Made by a program: the position numbers and the translations under genes. The notes beneath the pieces were generated by a model. That model was not told where the DNA came from and did not search any database. It saw only the letters and a list, made by a program, of their open reading frames with translations. Below are positions 7,139 through 15,261 of a stretch of 43,672 bases of DNA, piece by piece; position 1 is the stretch's first letter, and each line of letters opens with the position of its first letter. This DNA comes from Caulobacteraceae bacterium. GTDB taxonomy: Bacteria > Pseudomonadota > Alphaproteobacteria > Caulobacterales > Caulobacteraceae. The stretch spans positions 1-43,672 of the forward strand of contig CANJRI010000015.1 of the NCBI GenBank assembly GCA_947476555.1, in the 5' to 3' direction.

Positions 7139-8767
7139 ATGCCCTATGTCGGGATAGATGCCGCCCGGGCGCGGCGACGCCGGGAAAATCTCTTCCCACT
7201 GACCTGGCACGCCGCCTGGGTGCTCGGCGCTGGCGCTGGCACGGCCTGGCTCTCGGCGCGCGGCGGACTCGAGGGTGGATCAGAAGCCGCCGCCCTTGCA
7301 GTGACCACCGCCGCCGCCGGCATCGGCGCCCTTCTGACCTCCCTGGGCGCTGTCGGCCGGGTGGTGTCGATCGCGGTCTGGGGCCTGGCCGCCGCCCTGG
7401 CCTGCCAGATGACCGGCGGGCCGCAGGGGCCCCTGGCGGCGTGGTGCCTCATGCCGCTGGCGGCGGCGGCGTCCTTCCGGGCGCGCAACCTGCTGGCCCT
7501 CGGGGCGGCCGCTTCCATGGCGGCGGTGGGGGTCTCGACCCTCAGCGCGGTGCTGCTGCCCCTGCCGGGCCCCACGCCCGGGCTCACGCCCCTGCTGGGC
7601 TCCCTGGCCCTTGGAAGCACGGCGCTCGGCCTGGCTTCCGCCCTCATCGGACTCCAGGTGAGGGGGCGCCGGGACGATCGCCGAAGGAACGACGGCGAAC
7701 AGGCCCTGCGTGACCTGTTGGAGGGCCAGCCCCAGCAACTCCTGATGCTTCATCCAAGCGGGCGGGTCATCGACGCCCACGGCCCGGCCCTCGCAGGGCT
7801 CTCCGGCGAAGAGTTGGCCGGGCGTAATCTCACCGACTTGGCCGCGCCGGAGGGTAAGCTTGCGCTGGACGAGGCCCTGCGCGCGGCGGCTGGCGGCGGA
7901 CCGGCGACCGCCCTGTTCGCGCCGATGGACGATCCCGACGGTTGGCTGGAAGCTAGGATCGTCCCGATCGATCGTCGCCGGCTGGCCGCGGCCCTGCGCG
8001 ACGCCCGCGCCGACCGGGCTCTGGAAAAGGCCCGGGACAGCGCCGAACAACAGAACGCCGGCAAGTCCCGGTTCCTGGCCAATATGAGCCATGAGCTGCG
8101 CACGCCGCTCAACGCCATCATGGGGTTCTCCGACATCATGCGGCAGCGCCTGTTCGGTCCTATGGGCGACCGCTACGGGGAGTATGCCGAACTGATCCAC
8201 GAGAGCGGCAGCCACCTGCTGGAACTGATCAACGACGTGCTCGACATGTCGAAGATCGAGGCTGAGCGCTTCGAGCTGGCGCTGGAGTCCTTCGACGCCC
8301 GAGAGGCGGTCAGCGCGGTCCTGCGGCTGATGCGCGGTCAGGCCGATCGGGCCGGGGTGAATCTGCGCGGAGCCTTGCCCGCCGAGCCGCTGGAAGCCGA
8401 AGCCGACCGGCGGGCGCTGAAGCAGATCGCCCTGAACCTGATCTCCAACGCCCTGAAGTTCACGCCGAAAACCGGCTCGGTGACCGTGACGCTGACGCGG
8501 GTCGGCGAGGTCCTGGAACTGGTGGTGGCGGACACCGGCATCGGCATTGCCCCCGCCGACCTGGCGCGGTTGGGCCGCCCCTTCGAACAGGCGGGCGACG
8601 CCGAGGCAAGGGCCAAGGGTTCGGGCCTGGGCCTCTCCCTGGTCCGGGCGTTCGCCAGCCTGCACGGCGGCGACATGAGCATCCGGAGCGTCCTGGGCGA
8701 GGGCACCACCGTCACGGTGCGGATGCCGGTGCTGGAGCCGGCGGTGTCGGCCGCGAACGCGCGCTAG
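7139..8767 (+). CDS. divJ: Cell-cycle sensor histidine kinase DivJ
   Basis: In Caulobacter DivJ sits at the stalked pole and phosphorylates DivK and PleD, opposing PleC. This 542-residue protein has about five or six hydrophobic segments between residues 22 and 173, a linker with a degenerate PAS-like region (about 190-290), and the kinase core. The H-box is [20 protein letters not shown] with His318, then LFGPMGDRYGEYAELIHESG and [18 protein letters not shown], which closely match what I recall of DivJ. The N-box is NLISNALKFTP, with G1 DTGIGI and G2 GSGLGLSL. The start ATG at 7139 begins MPYVGIDAARARRRREN. The PAS region is short, and 542 residues is a little under the roughly 600 of the C. 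crescentus protein. It is divergent from the sensorless kinase gene. Confidence 0.8.
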   Translation: MPYVGIDAARARRRRENLFPLTWHAAWVLGAGAGTAWLSARGGLEGGSEAAALAVTTAAAGIGALLTSLGAVGRVVSIAVWGLAAALACQMTGGPQGPLAAWCLMPLAAAASFRARNLLALGAAASMAAVGVSTLSAVLLPLPGPTPGLTPLLGSLALGSTALGLASALIGLQVRGRRDDRRRNDGEQALRDLLEGQPQQLLMLHPSGRVIDAHGPALAGLSGEELAGRNLTDLAAPEGKLALDEALRAAAGGGPATALFAPMDDPDGWLEARIVPIDRRRLAAALRDARADRALEKARDSAEQQNAGKSRFLANMSHELRTPLNAIMGFSDIMRQRLFGPMGDRYGEYAELIHESGSHLLELINDVLDMSKIEAERFELALESFDAREAVSAVLRLMRGQADRAGVNLRGALPAEPLEAEADRRALKQIALNLISNALKFTPKTGSVTVTLTRVGEVLELVVADTGIGIAPADLARLGRPFEQAGDAEARAKGSGLGLSLVRAFASLHGGDMSIRSVLGEGTTVTVRMPVLEPAVSAANAR

Positions 8768-8769
8768 AC

Positions 8770-9654
8770 CTAGCGCGCCGCCAGCTTCACGAACGCCTTT
8801 CCGGCCGCGAAATCCCCGACCTCCACATAGGCCGTGCGGATCTTGTCGTGCGGGAACAGGAATTCCACGGCCACGGCCTCGCGCGGGTCGAGGCCGGCGA
8901 GCGCATCGGCGGCCGATGTCGGGAACCGCAGGGTCCAGCCCCCCTTGGAGTCCCTGGGAAGCAACTCGGTCTCGGCCCGGCCCCGGGCGTCGGCCAGAAA
9001 GGTCCGCAGGGAGCGGACCGGCGGCATCCGCGCGGCCAGCGGGGCGGACCCGCCCGGCAGGTAGGGCCCCAGGGTGCGGTCGGTGTCGCGCAGCACCAGC
9101 CGCGCGCCATAGGGGGCGGCGCCGTCCGCGAACTGGGCGACGGCCACCAAGACCGGCGTGTCCCGGCCCGCCAGGCCGAAGGTCATGCGGTCGGCGCCGA
9201 AGCGGCTGTCCTGGGCCAAGCGCCACCGAGGGGCCTTGGCGTAGGCCCGGTCGGCCCGCCAGGCGGCGGCGTCGCCGGGGTAGGTCATCCGCTGGATCTT
9301 GGAAAAGGCCTGAAAAGCCTGCTCGGCGCGGTCGGCCTCGCGCGCCAGGTCCGGGGAACCGCAGGGCAGGCGCGAGGCGCGGTCCATCGCCCGGCGCTCC
9401 ACCGCCCGGGTGGAGCGCTCGCCGACGCCGGCGCGCAGGGCCGCGCCACGCGCCTGGGCCGCGCCGGCCGCCAGGGCTGTCGCGATCTCAGGCGCCAATA
9501 GCTCACAGCGTTCGTCGGCCGCCCGCAGCACGGTCCGCTCGTAGAAGAGGTCCAGGGCCTGCGCGCTGGCAGTCCCGGGCGCCGCGGCGAGACCCGCGAC
9601 GATGACCCTCAACCATCGAGACGCCGGCCGCGCGATTTTGCGCGTCTCGGTCAT
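8770..9654 (-). CDS. Secreted protein of unknown function
   Basis: A 294-residue protein that I do not recognise. Residues 1-31 resemble a signal peptide: basic MTETRKIARPASRWLR, a hydrophobic stretch VIVAGLAAAPG and an ASA-QA cleavage site. The following helical region is Ala/Arg/Glu-rich with Cys49 and Cys97. The C-terminal half (about 130-294) contains beta-strand-like segments such as MTFGLAGRDTPVLVAVAQF and RTAYVEVGDFAAGKAFVKL. Probably periplasmic. It converges on divJ with stops three bases apart and is divergent from the DUF1491 gene. Good third-position GC supports coding. Confidence 0.75.
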   Translation of the reverse strand: MTETRKIARPASRWLRVIVAGLAAAPGTASAQALDLFYERTVLRAADERCELLAPEIATALAAGAAQARGAALRAGVGERSTRAVERRAMDRASRLPCGSPDLAREADRAEQAFQAFSKIQRMTYPGDAAAWRADRAYAKAPRWRLAQDSRFGADRMTFGLAGRDTPVLVAVAQFADGAAPYGARLVLRDTDRTLGPYLPGGSAPLAARMPPVRSLRTFLADARGRAETELLPRDSKGGWTLRFPTSAADALAGLDPREAVAVEFLFPHDKIRTAYVEVGDFAAGKAFVKLAAR

Positions 9655-9747
9655 CCACCATCTTTCGTCTGGCCTTTTTGGCCTTGGAGCGAGCCTTAGC
9701 GGTCAAGGAGTTGAATTGGTGTTACCGGCCGGGCATTGCTGCCGGCC

Positions 9748-10080
9748 ATGCAACTCGCCACCGACATCTGGGCCAGCGCCCTCATACGACGGGCGGAGAT
9801 CGGCGGCGCCTTCGCCGTGGTGGTTCGCAAGGGCGACGCCCGGGCCGGGGCCGTGCTGGTGAAGGTGTTCAACCGCTCGGACCGGACCGCCCGCCTCTAT
9901 GCGGAGGCGACCCGCGGCGATGGCGAACGGTTCTGGATGCAACCCAAGGACTCCGAGGTCGAGGGCGAGCTCGACGCCTATATCGAGCGCGCCGCCCGTA
10001 TCGATCCCGATATCTGGGTCGTGGAGATCGAGGATCGGGAGGGCCGCCACTTCCTCACCGAGCCGGTGGAGCGGGGCTGA
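9748..10080 (+). CDS. DUF1491 family protein
   Basis: A 110-residue small alpha/beta protein of the alphaproteobacterial DUF1491 family, whose function is unknown. Recognisable segments are ATDIWASALIRRAEIGGAFA, VVRKGDARAGAVLVKV and the C-terminal IERAARIDPDIWVVEIEDR, which I associate with this family. The start is set at ATG 9748 (MQLATDIW), since family members begin close to this point; a TTG at 9736 would add four residues. It has no signal peptide. It is divergent from the secreted unknown gene across 93 bases and convergent with the L,D-transpeptidase gene. Confidence 0.85.
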   Translation: MQLATDIWASALIRRAEIGGAFAVVVRKGDARAGAVLVKVFNRSDRTARLYAEATRGDGERFWMQPKDSEVEGELDAYIERAARIDPDIWVVEIEDREGRHFLTEPVERG

Positions 10081-10121
10081 GGCCGAGAACTGCCCGCTGC
10101 GGGGCGAAATGGATTGCGACC

Positions 10122-11135
10122 TCAAGCGCCGTCGGCGTCGATCACCGTCATCGCCTTGCCCGCGCCGCCGCCGAGGATCGCCGCGTCGGTGACCAGAAGC
10201 GTGGCGCCCGGGGTCAGCACGCCGCGCACCAGCTTCAGATATTCCGGAGAGATCTGCAGGTCCCGGGCGCCGGAGAAGTCCATCGCCTTGCCCTTGAGTT
10301 GCTCCTGGCCAGGCACGCTCACATAGGTCCACTGGGTGCGCTGCTGGGCGTCGAAACCGGTGAACTGCAGGGCGTGGTCGCCGGACACCCGGCCGGCCGG
10401 GATGCCGATACGGCCGCGGCCGATCAGCTTGCCGTTGCGCATCACCATCAGCCGTTGGTCGCGCGAGGAGACGATGACGGTCACCGGTCCGGTCGGGGCG
10501 AGCCCGGGTTGCCAACGGAAGGCCTCGTCGGCCGCCAGGCGCTGCCCGACCGCCCCGGGCAGGGCGGCGCCCTCGGTGGTCACCGGCGCCAGGAGGTCGC
10601 CGCCGTCGAGCCGCGACGGATTGGCGGCCTCGCGCGTCACCACCACGGTCATGCCCATCTTCGTCTCCTCGAACAGGCCGCGGGCGAAGGCCATGGGCAG
10701 GCGCACGCAGCCGTGCGAGGCGGGATAGCCGGGCAGGTTGCCGGCGTGCAGGGCGATCCCGTCCCAGGTCAGCCGCTGCATGAAGGGCATGGGGGCGTTG
10801 TTGTAGAGGTTGGAGCGGTGCTTGGCGTTCTTCTGCAGGATGGTGAAGACCCCGGTTGGGGTCTCCTTGCCCTTCTTGCCGGTGGAGACCGTGGCCGCCC
10901 CGATACGCAGGCCGTTGCGGTAGACGTAGGCCTGTTGGGCCGTGAGGCTGACGATCATCACCATCGGACCGTCGGGCGCCAGGTGCGGCGCCCAGATGAA
11001 TTCCCCGGGCTTGAGGGCCGCGACATTGGCCTCGGTTATGGCGCTGCGCGGCGAGCCCTGCGACCAGGCGGGGGCGGGCGCAAGCGCCGCTGCGGCGAAC
11101 AGGAGGACGGCGGACCGGCGGGTGGAAGTGGGCAT
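10122..11135 (-). CDS. L,D-transpeptidase (YkuD domain), secreted
   Basis: A 337-residue periplasmic enzyme expected to form 3-3 peptidoglycan crosslinks or anchor proteins to peptidoglycan. A signal peptide (MPTSTRRSAVLLFAAAALAPAP with an AWS-Q cleavage site) precedes the YkuD domain at about 55-165. The catalytic motif HAGNLPGYPASHGCVRLP has His130, His141 and nucleophile Cys143. The region after about 200 contains a second strand-rich segment (PVTVIVSSRDQRLMVMRNGKL) resembling the start of another YkuD fold but with no catalytic Cys, so it may be a degenerate duplicate. The ATG at 11135 is preferred over the upstream ATG at 11165 because AGGGGA is well placed before it and it gives a clean signal peptide. 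It is divergent from a second transpeptidase-type gene. Confidence 0.9.
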   Translation of the reverse strand: MPTSTRRSAVLLFAAAALAPAPAWSQGSPRSAITEANVAALKPGEFIWAPHLAPDGPMVMIVSLTAQQAYVYRNGLRIGAATVSTGKKGKETPTGVFTILQKNAKHRSNLYNNAPMPFMQRLTWDGIALHAGNLPGYPASHGCVRLPMAFARGLFEETKMGMTVVVTREAANPSRLDGGDLLAPVTTEGAALPGAVGQRLAADEAFRWQPGLAPTGPVTVIVSSRDQRLMVMRNGKLIGRGRIGIPAGRVSGDHALQFTGFDAQQRTQWTYVSVPGQEQLKGKAMDFSGARDLQISPEYLKLVRGVLTPGATLLVTDAAILGGGAGKAMTVIDADGA

Positions 11136-11256
11136 AAATGGGTCCCCTGCGACGAGATGGCTCACGCCTAACCTCCGCCGACCGCCCTATCTTGAGACCC
11201 CGTTCAATTCCGGAGACGGCCAGGCGACAACGCCCAGCCGCACTTAAAATCCGCGC

Positions 11257-11862
11257 ATGACCGATCTGTCCCACGCCAGCCGTCGCCGTTTCCTGCAGAC
11301 CTCGCTCGCCGCCGCGGGCCTCGCCGCGATCGGCGCCCCGGCGCTAGCGGCGCCCGGCCAGGACGCAGTGATCGCCGCGGCGCGGGCGGGCCTGGCCAGG
11401 ACCGGCGGCCGCATCGCCCGCCGCGACGTGGTCGGCGTGGCCGACTTCACCCAGCCGTCCCGCGCGGCGCGCTTCCACCTGGTCGACCTGGCCGGCGGCA
11501 AGGTGGAGAGCCTGCTGGTCGCCCACGGACGCGGCTCCGATCCCGCCCACTCCGGCTGGCTGCACCGGTTCTCCAACGCCCCCGGCTCGGCGGCCACCTC
11601 GGACGGGTGCTACCTGACCGGCGACTACTATGCCGGCAAGCACGGCCGCTCCATGCGCCTGCACGGCCTCGATCCCAGCAACGACCAGGCCTACGACCGC
11701 GCCATCGTCGTGCACGCCGCCTGGTACGTGAGCCCGCAGATGGCCCGCGAGCGCGGCGCTCTGGGCCGCAGCGAGGGCTGTTTCGCCTTCAGCGAGGCCG
11801 ACCTGGGCCAGGTCCTGCAGCGCCTCGGCCCCGGCCGGCTGATCGTCGCCGGCCGTCTCTAG
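11257..11862 (+). CDS. Murein L,D-transpeptidase catalytic domain protein (YkuD_2 type), probable Tat substrate
   Basis: A 201-residue exported protein. The N-terminus MTDLSHASRRRFLQTSLAAA carries a twin-arginine-like SRRRFLQ motif, then a hydrophobic segment and APALAAP cleavage region. The mature part matches the YkuD_2/ErfK-like family: DLAGGKVESLLVAHGRGSDP, LTGDYYAGKHGRSMRLHGLDP, IVVHAAWYV (His153) and GRSEGCFAFSE (Cys175), giving a plausible His/Cys catalytic pair. It probably acts on peptidoglycan in the periplasm. No obvious Shine-Dalgarno precedes ATG 11257. It faces away from the canonical YkuD gene with 121 bases between them. Confidence 0.85.
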   Translation: MTDLSHASRRRFLQTSLAAAGLAAIGAPALAAPGQDAVIAAARAGLARTGGRIARRDVVGVADFTQPSRAARFHLVDLAGGKVESLLVAHGRGSDPAHSGWLHRFSNAPGSAATSDGCYLTGDYYAGKHGRSMRLHGLDPSNDQAYDRAIVVHAAWYVSPQMARERGALGRSEGCFAFSEADLGQVLQRLGPGRLIVAGRL

Positions 11863-11929
11863 GCGACCGCGCGGGCGGCATCACCGCACGTTTGCCGAAC
11901 CGCGCCGGGCACGCTAGACCCCGCCGCCC

Positions 11930-13522
11930 ATGACCAGCACCGCATCCGAAGCCGCGAGGCGGCGCACCTTCGCGATCATCTCGCACCCGGACGCCGGCAA
12001 GACGACCCTGACCGAGCACCTGCTGCTGGCCGGCGGGGCGATCCGGGCGGCGGGCGCGGTGCGCGCGCGGGGCGAGAACCGCCGAACCCGTTCGGACTGG
12101 ATGAAGATCGAGCGCGAGCGGGGGATCTCGGTCTCGGCCTCGGTGATGACGTTCGACCACGACGGCAAGATGTTCAACCTGCTGGACACCCCGGGCCACG
12201 AGGACTTCTCGGAGGACACCTACCGCACCCTGACCGCGGCCGACGCGGCGGTGATGGTGCTGGACGCCGCCAAGGGGATCGAGCCCCAGACCCTGAAGCT
12301 GTTCGAGGTCTGCCGGCTGCGGGACATCCCGATCGTCACCTTCATCAACAAGATGGACCGCGAGGCCCAGGACCCCTTCGAGTTGCTGGACGAGATCGCC
12401 GGCAAGCTGGCCCTCGACCCAGCGCCGCTCTACTGGCCCGCCGGCTCGGGCAACCGCTTCAAGGGCATGATCGACCTGGCGGGAAAACGCTTCCTGCCCT
12501 TCACCCCGCCCCGTGAGCAGGAGGACGGCCACCCGGCCCCCGTGGGCCTGGGCGGCGACGCCCTGGCCGCTTTCCTGAACGAGGCCGAGCAGGCCGAGGC
12601 CCTGGAGGGCGCGGAGCTGGTGCAGGGGGCCTCCAAGCCCTTCGACCGTCAGTCCTTCCTCGAAGGCCACATGACCCCGGTGTTCTTCGGCTCGGCCCTC
12701 CGCCAATTCGGCGTCGAGGAGCTGCTGGCGGGCCTGGGCGAATACGCCCCGCCGCCCAAGTCGGTGAAGGCGGTCCGCGCCGGCGCCGAGACCGCCGTCG
12801 AACCGAGCGACAAGGAGGTTTCCGGTTTTGTCTTCAAGGTCCAGGCGAACATGGACCCCAACCACCGCGACCGGATCGCCTTCCTGAAGCTGACCTCGGG
12901 CCGTTTCCAGCGGGGCATGAAGCTGAAGGTCCAGAACACCGGCAAGCAGCTTTCGGTGAACGCCCCGACCATGTTCTTCGCCTCCGACCGGGAGCTGGCC
13001 GAGGACGCCTACGCCGGCGACGTGATCGGCATCCCCAACCACGGCGTGCTTCGCGTGGGCGACAGTCTTTCGGAGGGCGGGCTCTTACGTTTCGCCGGCC
13101 TGCCGAACTTCGCCCCCGAGATCCTGCAGCGGGTGCGGGTGAAGGACCCCCTGAAGGCCAAGCACCTGAAGAAGGCGCTGGAGAGCCTGGCCGAGGAGGG
13201 CGTCACCCAGCTCTTCCGCCCCGAACTGGGATCGGACTTCATCGTCGGCGCGGTGGGCCAGCTGCAGTTCGAGGTGATGGCCGACCGGCTGCGCGAGGAA
13301 TACCAGCTGGACGTGATCTTCGAGGCCAGCCCCTTCGCCGAAGCCCGCTGGCTGATCGCGGCCAAGGCCGAGCTGGAGGATTTCGCCGGCAAGCACCGCA
13401 GCGCCATGGGGACCGACATCGACGACCAGCCGGTGTTCCTGGCCAAGTCGGCCTGGGAGATCGGCTACGTTTCCGAGCGTTTCCCCAAGGTGCGGTTCGA
13501 GCGTTCCAAGGAACGCGCCTAG
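11930..13522 (+). CDS. prfC: Peptide chain release factor 3 (RF3)
   Basis: A 530-residue GTPase that removes RF1/RF2 from the ribosome after peptide release. The P-loop is SHPDAGKTT (18-26), the switch-like segment ERERGISVSASVMTF is the RF3 form of the G2 region, G3 is DTPGHEDFSEDTYRTL, and G4 is NKMDRE at about residue 141. Domain II (about 290-370) and the C-terminal domain with VGAVGQLQFEVMADRL and YVSERFPKVRF complete a normal-length RF3. Distinguished from EF-G by the absence of domains IV and V and by the ISVSAS sequence. It is the second gene on the plus strand after the YkuD_2 gene (67 bases). Confidence 0.96.
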   Translation: MTSTASEAARRRTFAIISHPDAGKTTLTEHLLLAGGAIRAAGAVRARGENRRTRSDWMKIERERGISVSASVMTFDHDGKMFNLLDTPGHEDFSEDTYRTLTAADAAVMVLDAAKGIEPQTLKLFEVCRLRDIPIVTFINKMDREAQDPFELLDEIAGKLALDPAPLYWPAGSGNRFKGMIDLAGKRFLPFTPPREQEDGHPAPVGLGGDALAAFLNEAEQAEALEGAELVQGASKPFDRQSFLEGHMTPVFFGSALRQFGVEELLAGLGEYAPPPKSVKAVRAGAETAVEPSDKEVSGFVFKVQANMDPNHRDRIAFLKLTSGRFQRGMKLKVQNTGKQLSVNAPTMFFASDRELAEDAYAGDVIGIPNHGVLRVGDSLSEGGLLRFAGLPNFAPEILQRVRVKDPLKAKHLKKALESLAEEGVTQLFRPELGSDFIVGAVGQLQFEVMADRLREEYQLDVIFEASPFAEARWLIAAKAELEDFAGKHRSAMGTDIDDQPVFLAKSAWEIGYVSERFPKVRFERSKERA

Positions 13523-13583
13523 GATTCGCGCTCCCGGCCTCCGGGGAACAAGCGCCGCCGCCGGGCTTTACCGGGTGAGTCCG

Positions 13584-13616
13584 TTAACCATGCCCGGGAA
13601 ATTTACGTCTTGTTAA
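13584..13616 (+). promoter_or_regulatory. Possible CtrA half-sites upstream of the TPR-like gene
   Basis: TTAACCAT at 13584-13591 matches the CtrA half-site form TTAACCAT, and a second TTAA lies at 13613-13616. TTAA is rare in this GC-rich window. The spacing is not the classical TTAA-N7-TTAAC, so direct CtrA binding is only a possibility. The sites lie 87-119 bases before the ATG at 13703. Confidence 0.35.
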
Positions 13617-13702
13617 GGCATTCGGCTCCGGCTTTGCTGAGACCGTTCAGGGCCCGAGGCCGCCGTCCCATCCCGGGACGGCGCCGGCTCCGGAGCGGCT
13701 CG

Positions 13703-15079
13703 ATGTTCGAACTGGGTCGGGGCTTGAAGAAGCTGTTCACCGAGCGTGGACGGCGCCCGCATGACGGCCTGACCGCCGGCGACTCCTCCCTCCTCGAACT
13801 CCTGGACCTCAACCTGCTCACCGAGGAAGCACGGGCCGCCGATGTGGCCGCCGCCCGCCTGGGTGAGGCCGACAAGCCGCGCCGCCGCCTCGAGGCCGCC
13901 ATCGCCTGGCGCGAGGTCGCCCGCAGGACCGGCGACGCCGTGGCCCTGCGCAAGGCGGCCGCGCTGGCCGAGACCGCCGCTGCCGGCTACGAGGCCGCGC
14001 GCCGCCACGACGGCTTCGCCCGGGCCCGGGCCGAACAGGCGTTCTGCGCGCTTCTGGGCGCCGAGATCTTCGGCGACCCCGGCCTGGACGCCGCCGCCGA
14101 GGTAGCCTTCCGCGAGGCCCGCACCCAGTGCCGCAGCGGCGCGACCGCCGCCCTGGCCGACATAGGACTGGCCGCCATCGCCGGCCGCCGGGGCCTGGAA
14201 AAGGGCGACGCCGTTGAGGCGCGCGCGATCTCCGAGACCTTCGCCGCGCCCATCGCCGCGCTGGAGGCGCTGGCCCGCCGCACGCCATCCGCCCGGGCGC
14301 TGGCCGCCGAGGCTCGGCTGGCGCGGGCCGACCTGCTCTGCGGCTGGGGCGCGCGATTGCAGGACGCCGACCTTCTGCAACTCGCCGTGGACGACGCCGA
14401 CGCTGCCGTGGCGCGACTGGACAGCGCTTATGAGCCGATCACCCTCGCCCGGGCGCTGGCGGCCCGTGGACAGGCCCTGGTTCTACTGGGCGAGACCACG
14501 GGCGACGTGGGGCCCATCGCCGATGGCGCGGAGGCCGTGGCCGGCGCGCTCGACCAGATCCCCCGCGACCACAGCCCGCTCGACTGGGCCCGCTGCCAGA
14601 TCGCCCTTGGCCAGGGGCTGCAGGCGCTGGGCGAGGCGGCGGACGACCCGCGCGCCTTCGAGCAATCGGTGCTGAGCTTCGACCGCGCCCTGCTGGTGCT
14701 GAAGACCTCGTCCCTGCCGCTGCGGGGCCTGGCGGCCAGCGCCCGGGCGCTGAGCCTGGCGCGCAACGCCGAACTCACCGGCGACCTGGCGATCCTCGAC
14801 GCCGCCCAGGCGGCCATGAAGATGGAGCTGGTCGCCCTGACGCCACGCAAGGATCCGGTCGGCTGGGCCCTGGCGCAGCTGCACCTCGCCCGCCTCTACG
14901 AGGCCCGCACGGCGCTCACCGGCATAGATCGCGGCGAACGCGCCGCCGCCCTCACCGCCCTCGACGCGGCCCTCGACGTCTTCGCCGAGCACGGCCTGCG
15001 CTCGCTGAGCATCCAGGCCACCGAGGCGGTGGAGCGGCTGAAGGTCCCGGGACAGGCCGGCGCCTGGCGGCTGGAATAG
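13703..15079 (+). CDS. TPR-like helical repeat protein of unknown function
   Basis: A 458-residue, almost entirely alpha-helical, Ala-rich protein. Repeated helix pairs such as [60 protein letters not shown] and WALAQLHLARLYEARTALTG have the spacing and small-residue pattern of tetratricopeptide repeats (about residues 50-440), implying a scaffold or adaptor role. The N-terminus MFELGRGLKKLFTERGR is basic and amphipathic, not a signal peptide, so it may associate with membrane or nucleic acid. The start at ATG 13703 is chosen over the frame opening at 13610 because of a GGAG site and because the upstream residues look random. Partners are unknown. Confidence 0.75.
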   Translation: MFELGRGLKKLFTERGRRPHDGLTAGDSSLLELLDLNLLTEEARAADVAAARLGEADKPRRRLEAAIAWREVARRTGDAVALRKAAALAETAAAGYEAARRHDGFARARAEQAFCALLGAEIFGDPGLDAAAEVAFREARTQCRSGATAALADIGLAAIAGRRGLEKGDAVEARAISETFAAPIAALEALARRTPSARALAAEARLARADLLCGWGARLQDADLLQLAVDDADAAVARLDSAYEPITLARALAARGQALVLLGETTGDVGPIADGAEAVAGALDQIPRDHSPLDWARCQIALGQGLQALGEAADDPRAFEQSVLSFDRALLVLKTSSLPLRGLAASARALSLARNAELTGDLAILDAAQAAMKMELVALTPRKDPVGWALAQLHLARLYEARTALTGIDRGERAAALTALDAALDVFAEHGLRSLSIQATEAVERLKVPGQAGAWRLE

Positions 15080-15190
15080 GGCCGACCTGCTCTGCCGGCG
15101 CTAGCCGCGCCTAGCCCGCACTGCCCGAGCGACATCCACAGGAAAGTGGTGCTCCGCGCGCATATGTTCCTAATTTGTTCTTGCTCTCAT

Positions 15191-15211
15191 CGATGATTTC
15201 CGGGATCATCG
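15191..15211. repeat. Inverted repeat upstream of the toxin gene
   Basis: CGATGAT (15191-15197) and ATCATCG (15205-15211) form a perfect 7-bp inverted repeat with a 7-base spacer. It lies 51 bases before the preferred toxin start at 15262, in a position suitable for an operator. If the longer start at 15193 were used it would instead lie in coding sequence. Confidence 0.4.
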
Positions 15212-15261
15212 GGCGGGTAGGCGCGTCCGCGTCCACGCCTGACCCCTTCGGAGATTCCTGG

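Noticed and set aside
9678..11274. Long open frames on both strands over the DUF1491 and L,D-transpeptidase region
   Set aside because: The products are Arg/Gly/Pro-rich and unlike proteins, while the DUF1491 and YkuD frames have clear family motifs.
13534..13560. Short CCCGG-CCT-CCGGG hairpin after prfC as a terminator
   Set aside because: The stem is only five pairs and no T-run follows.
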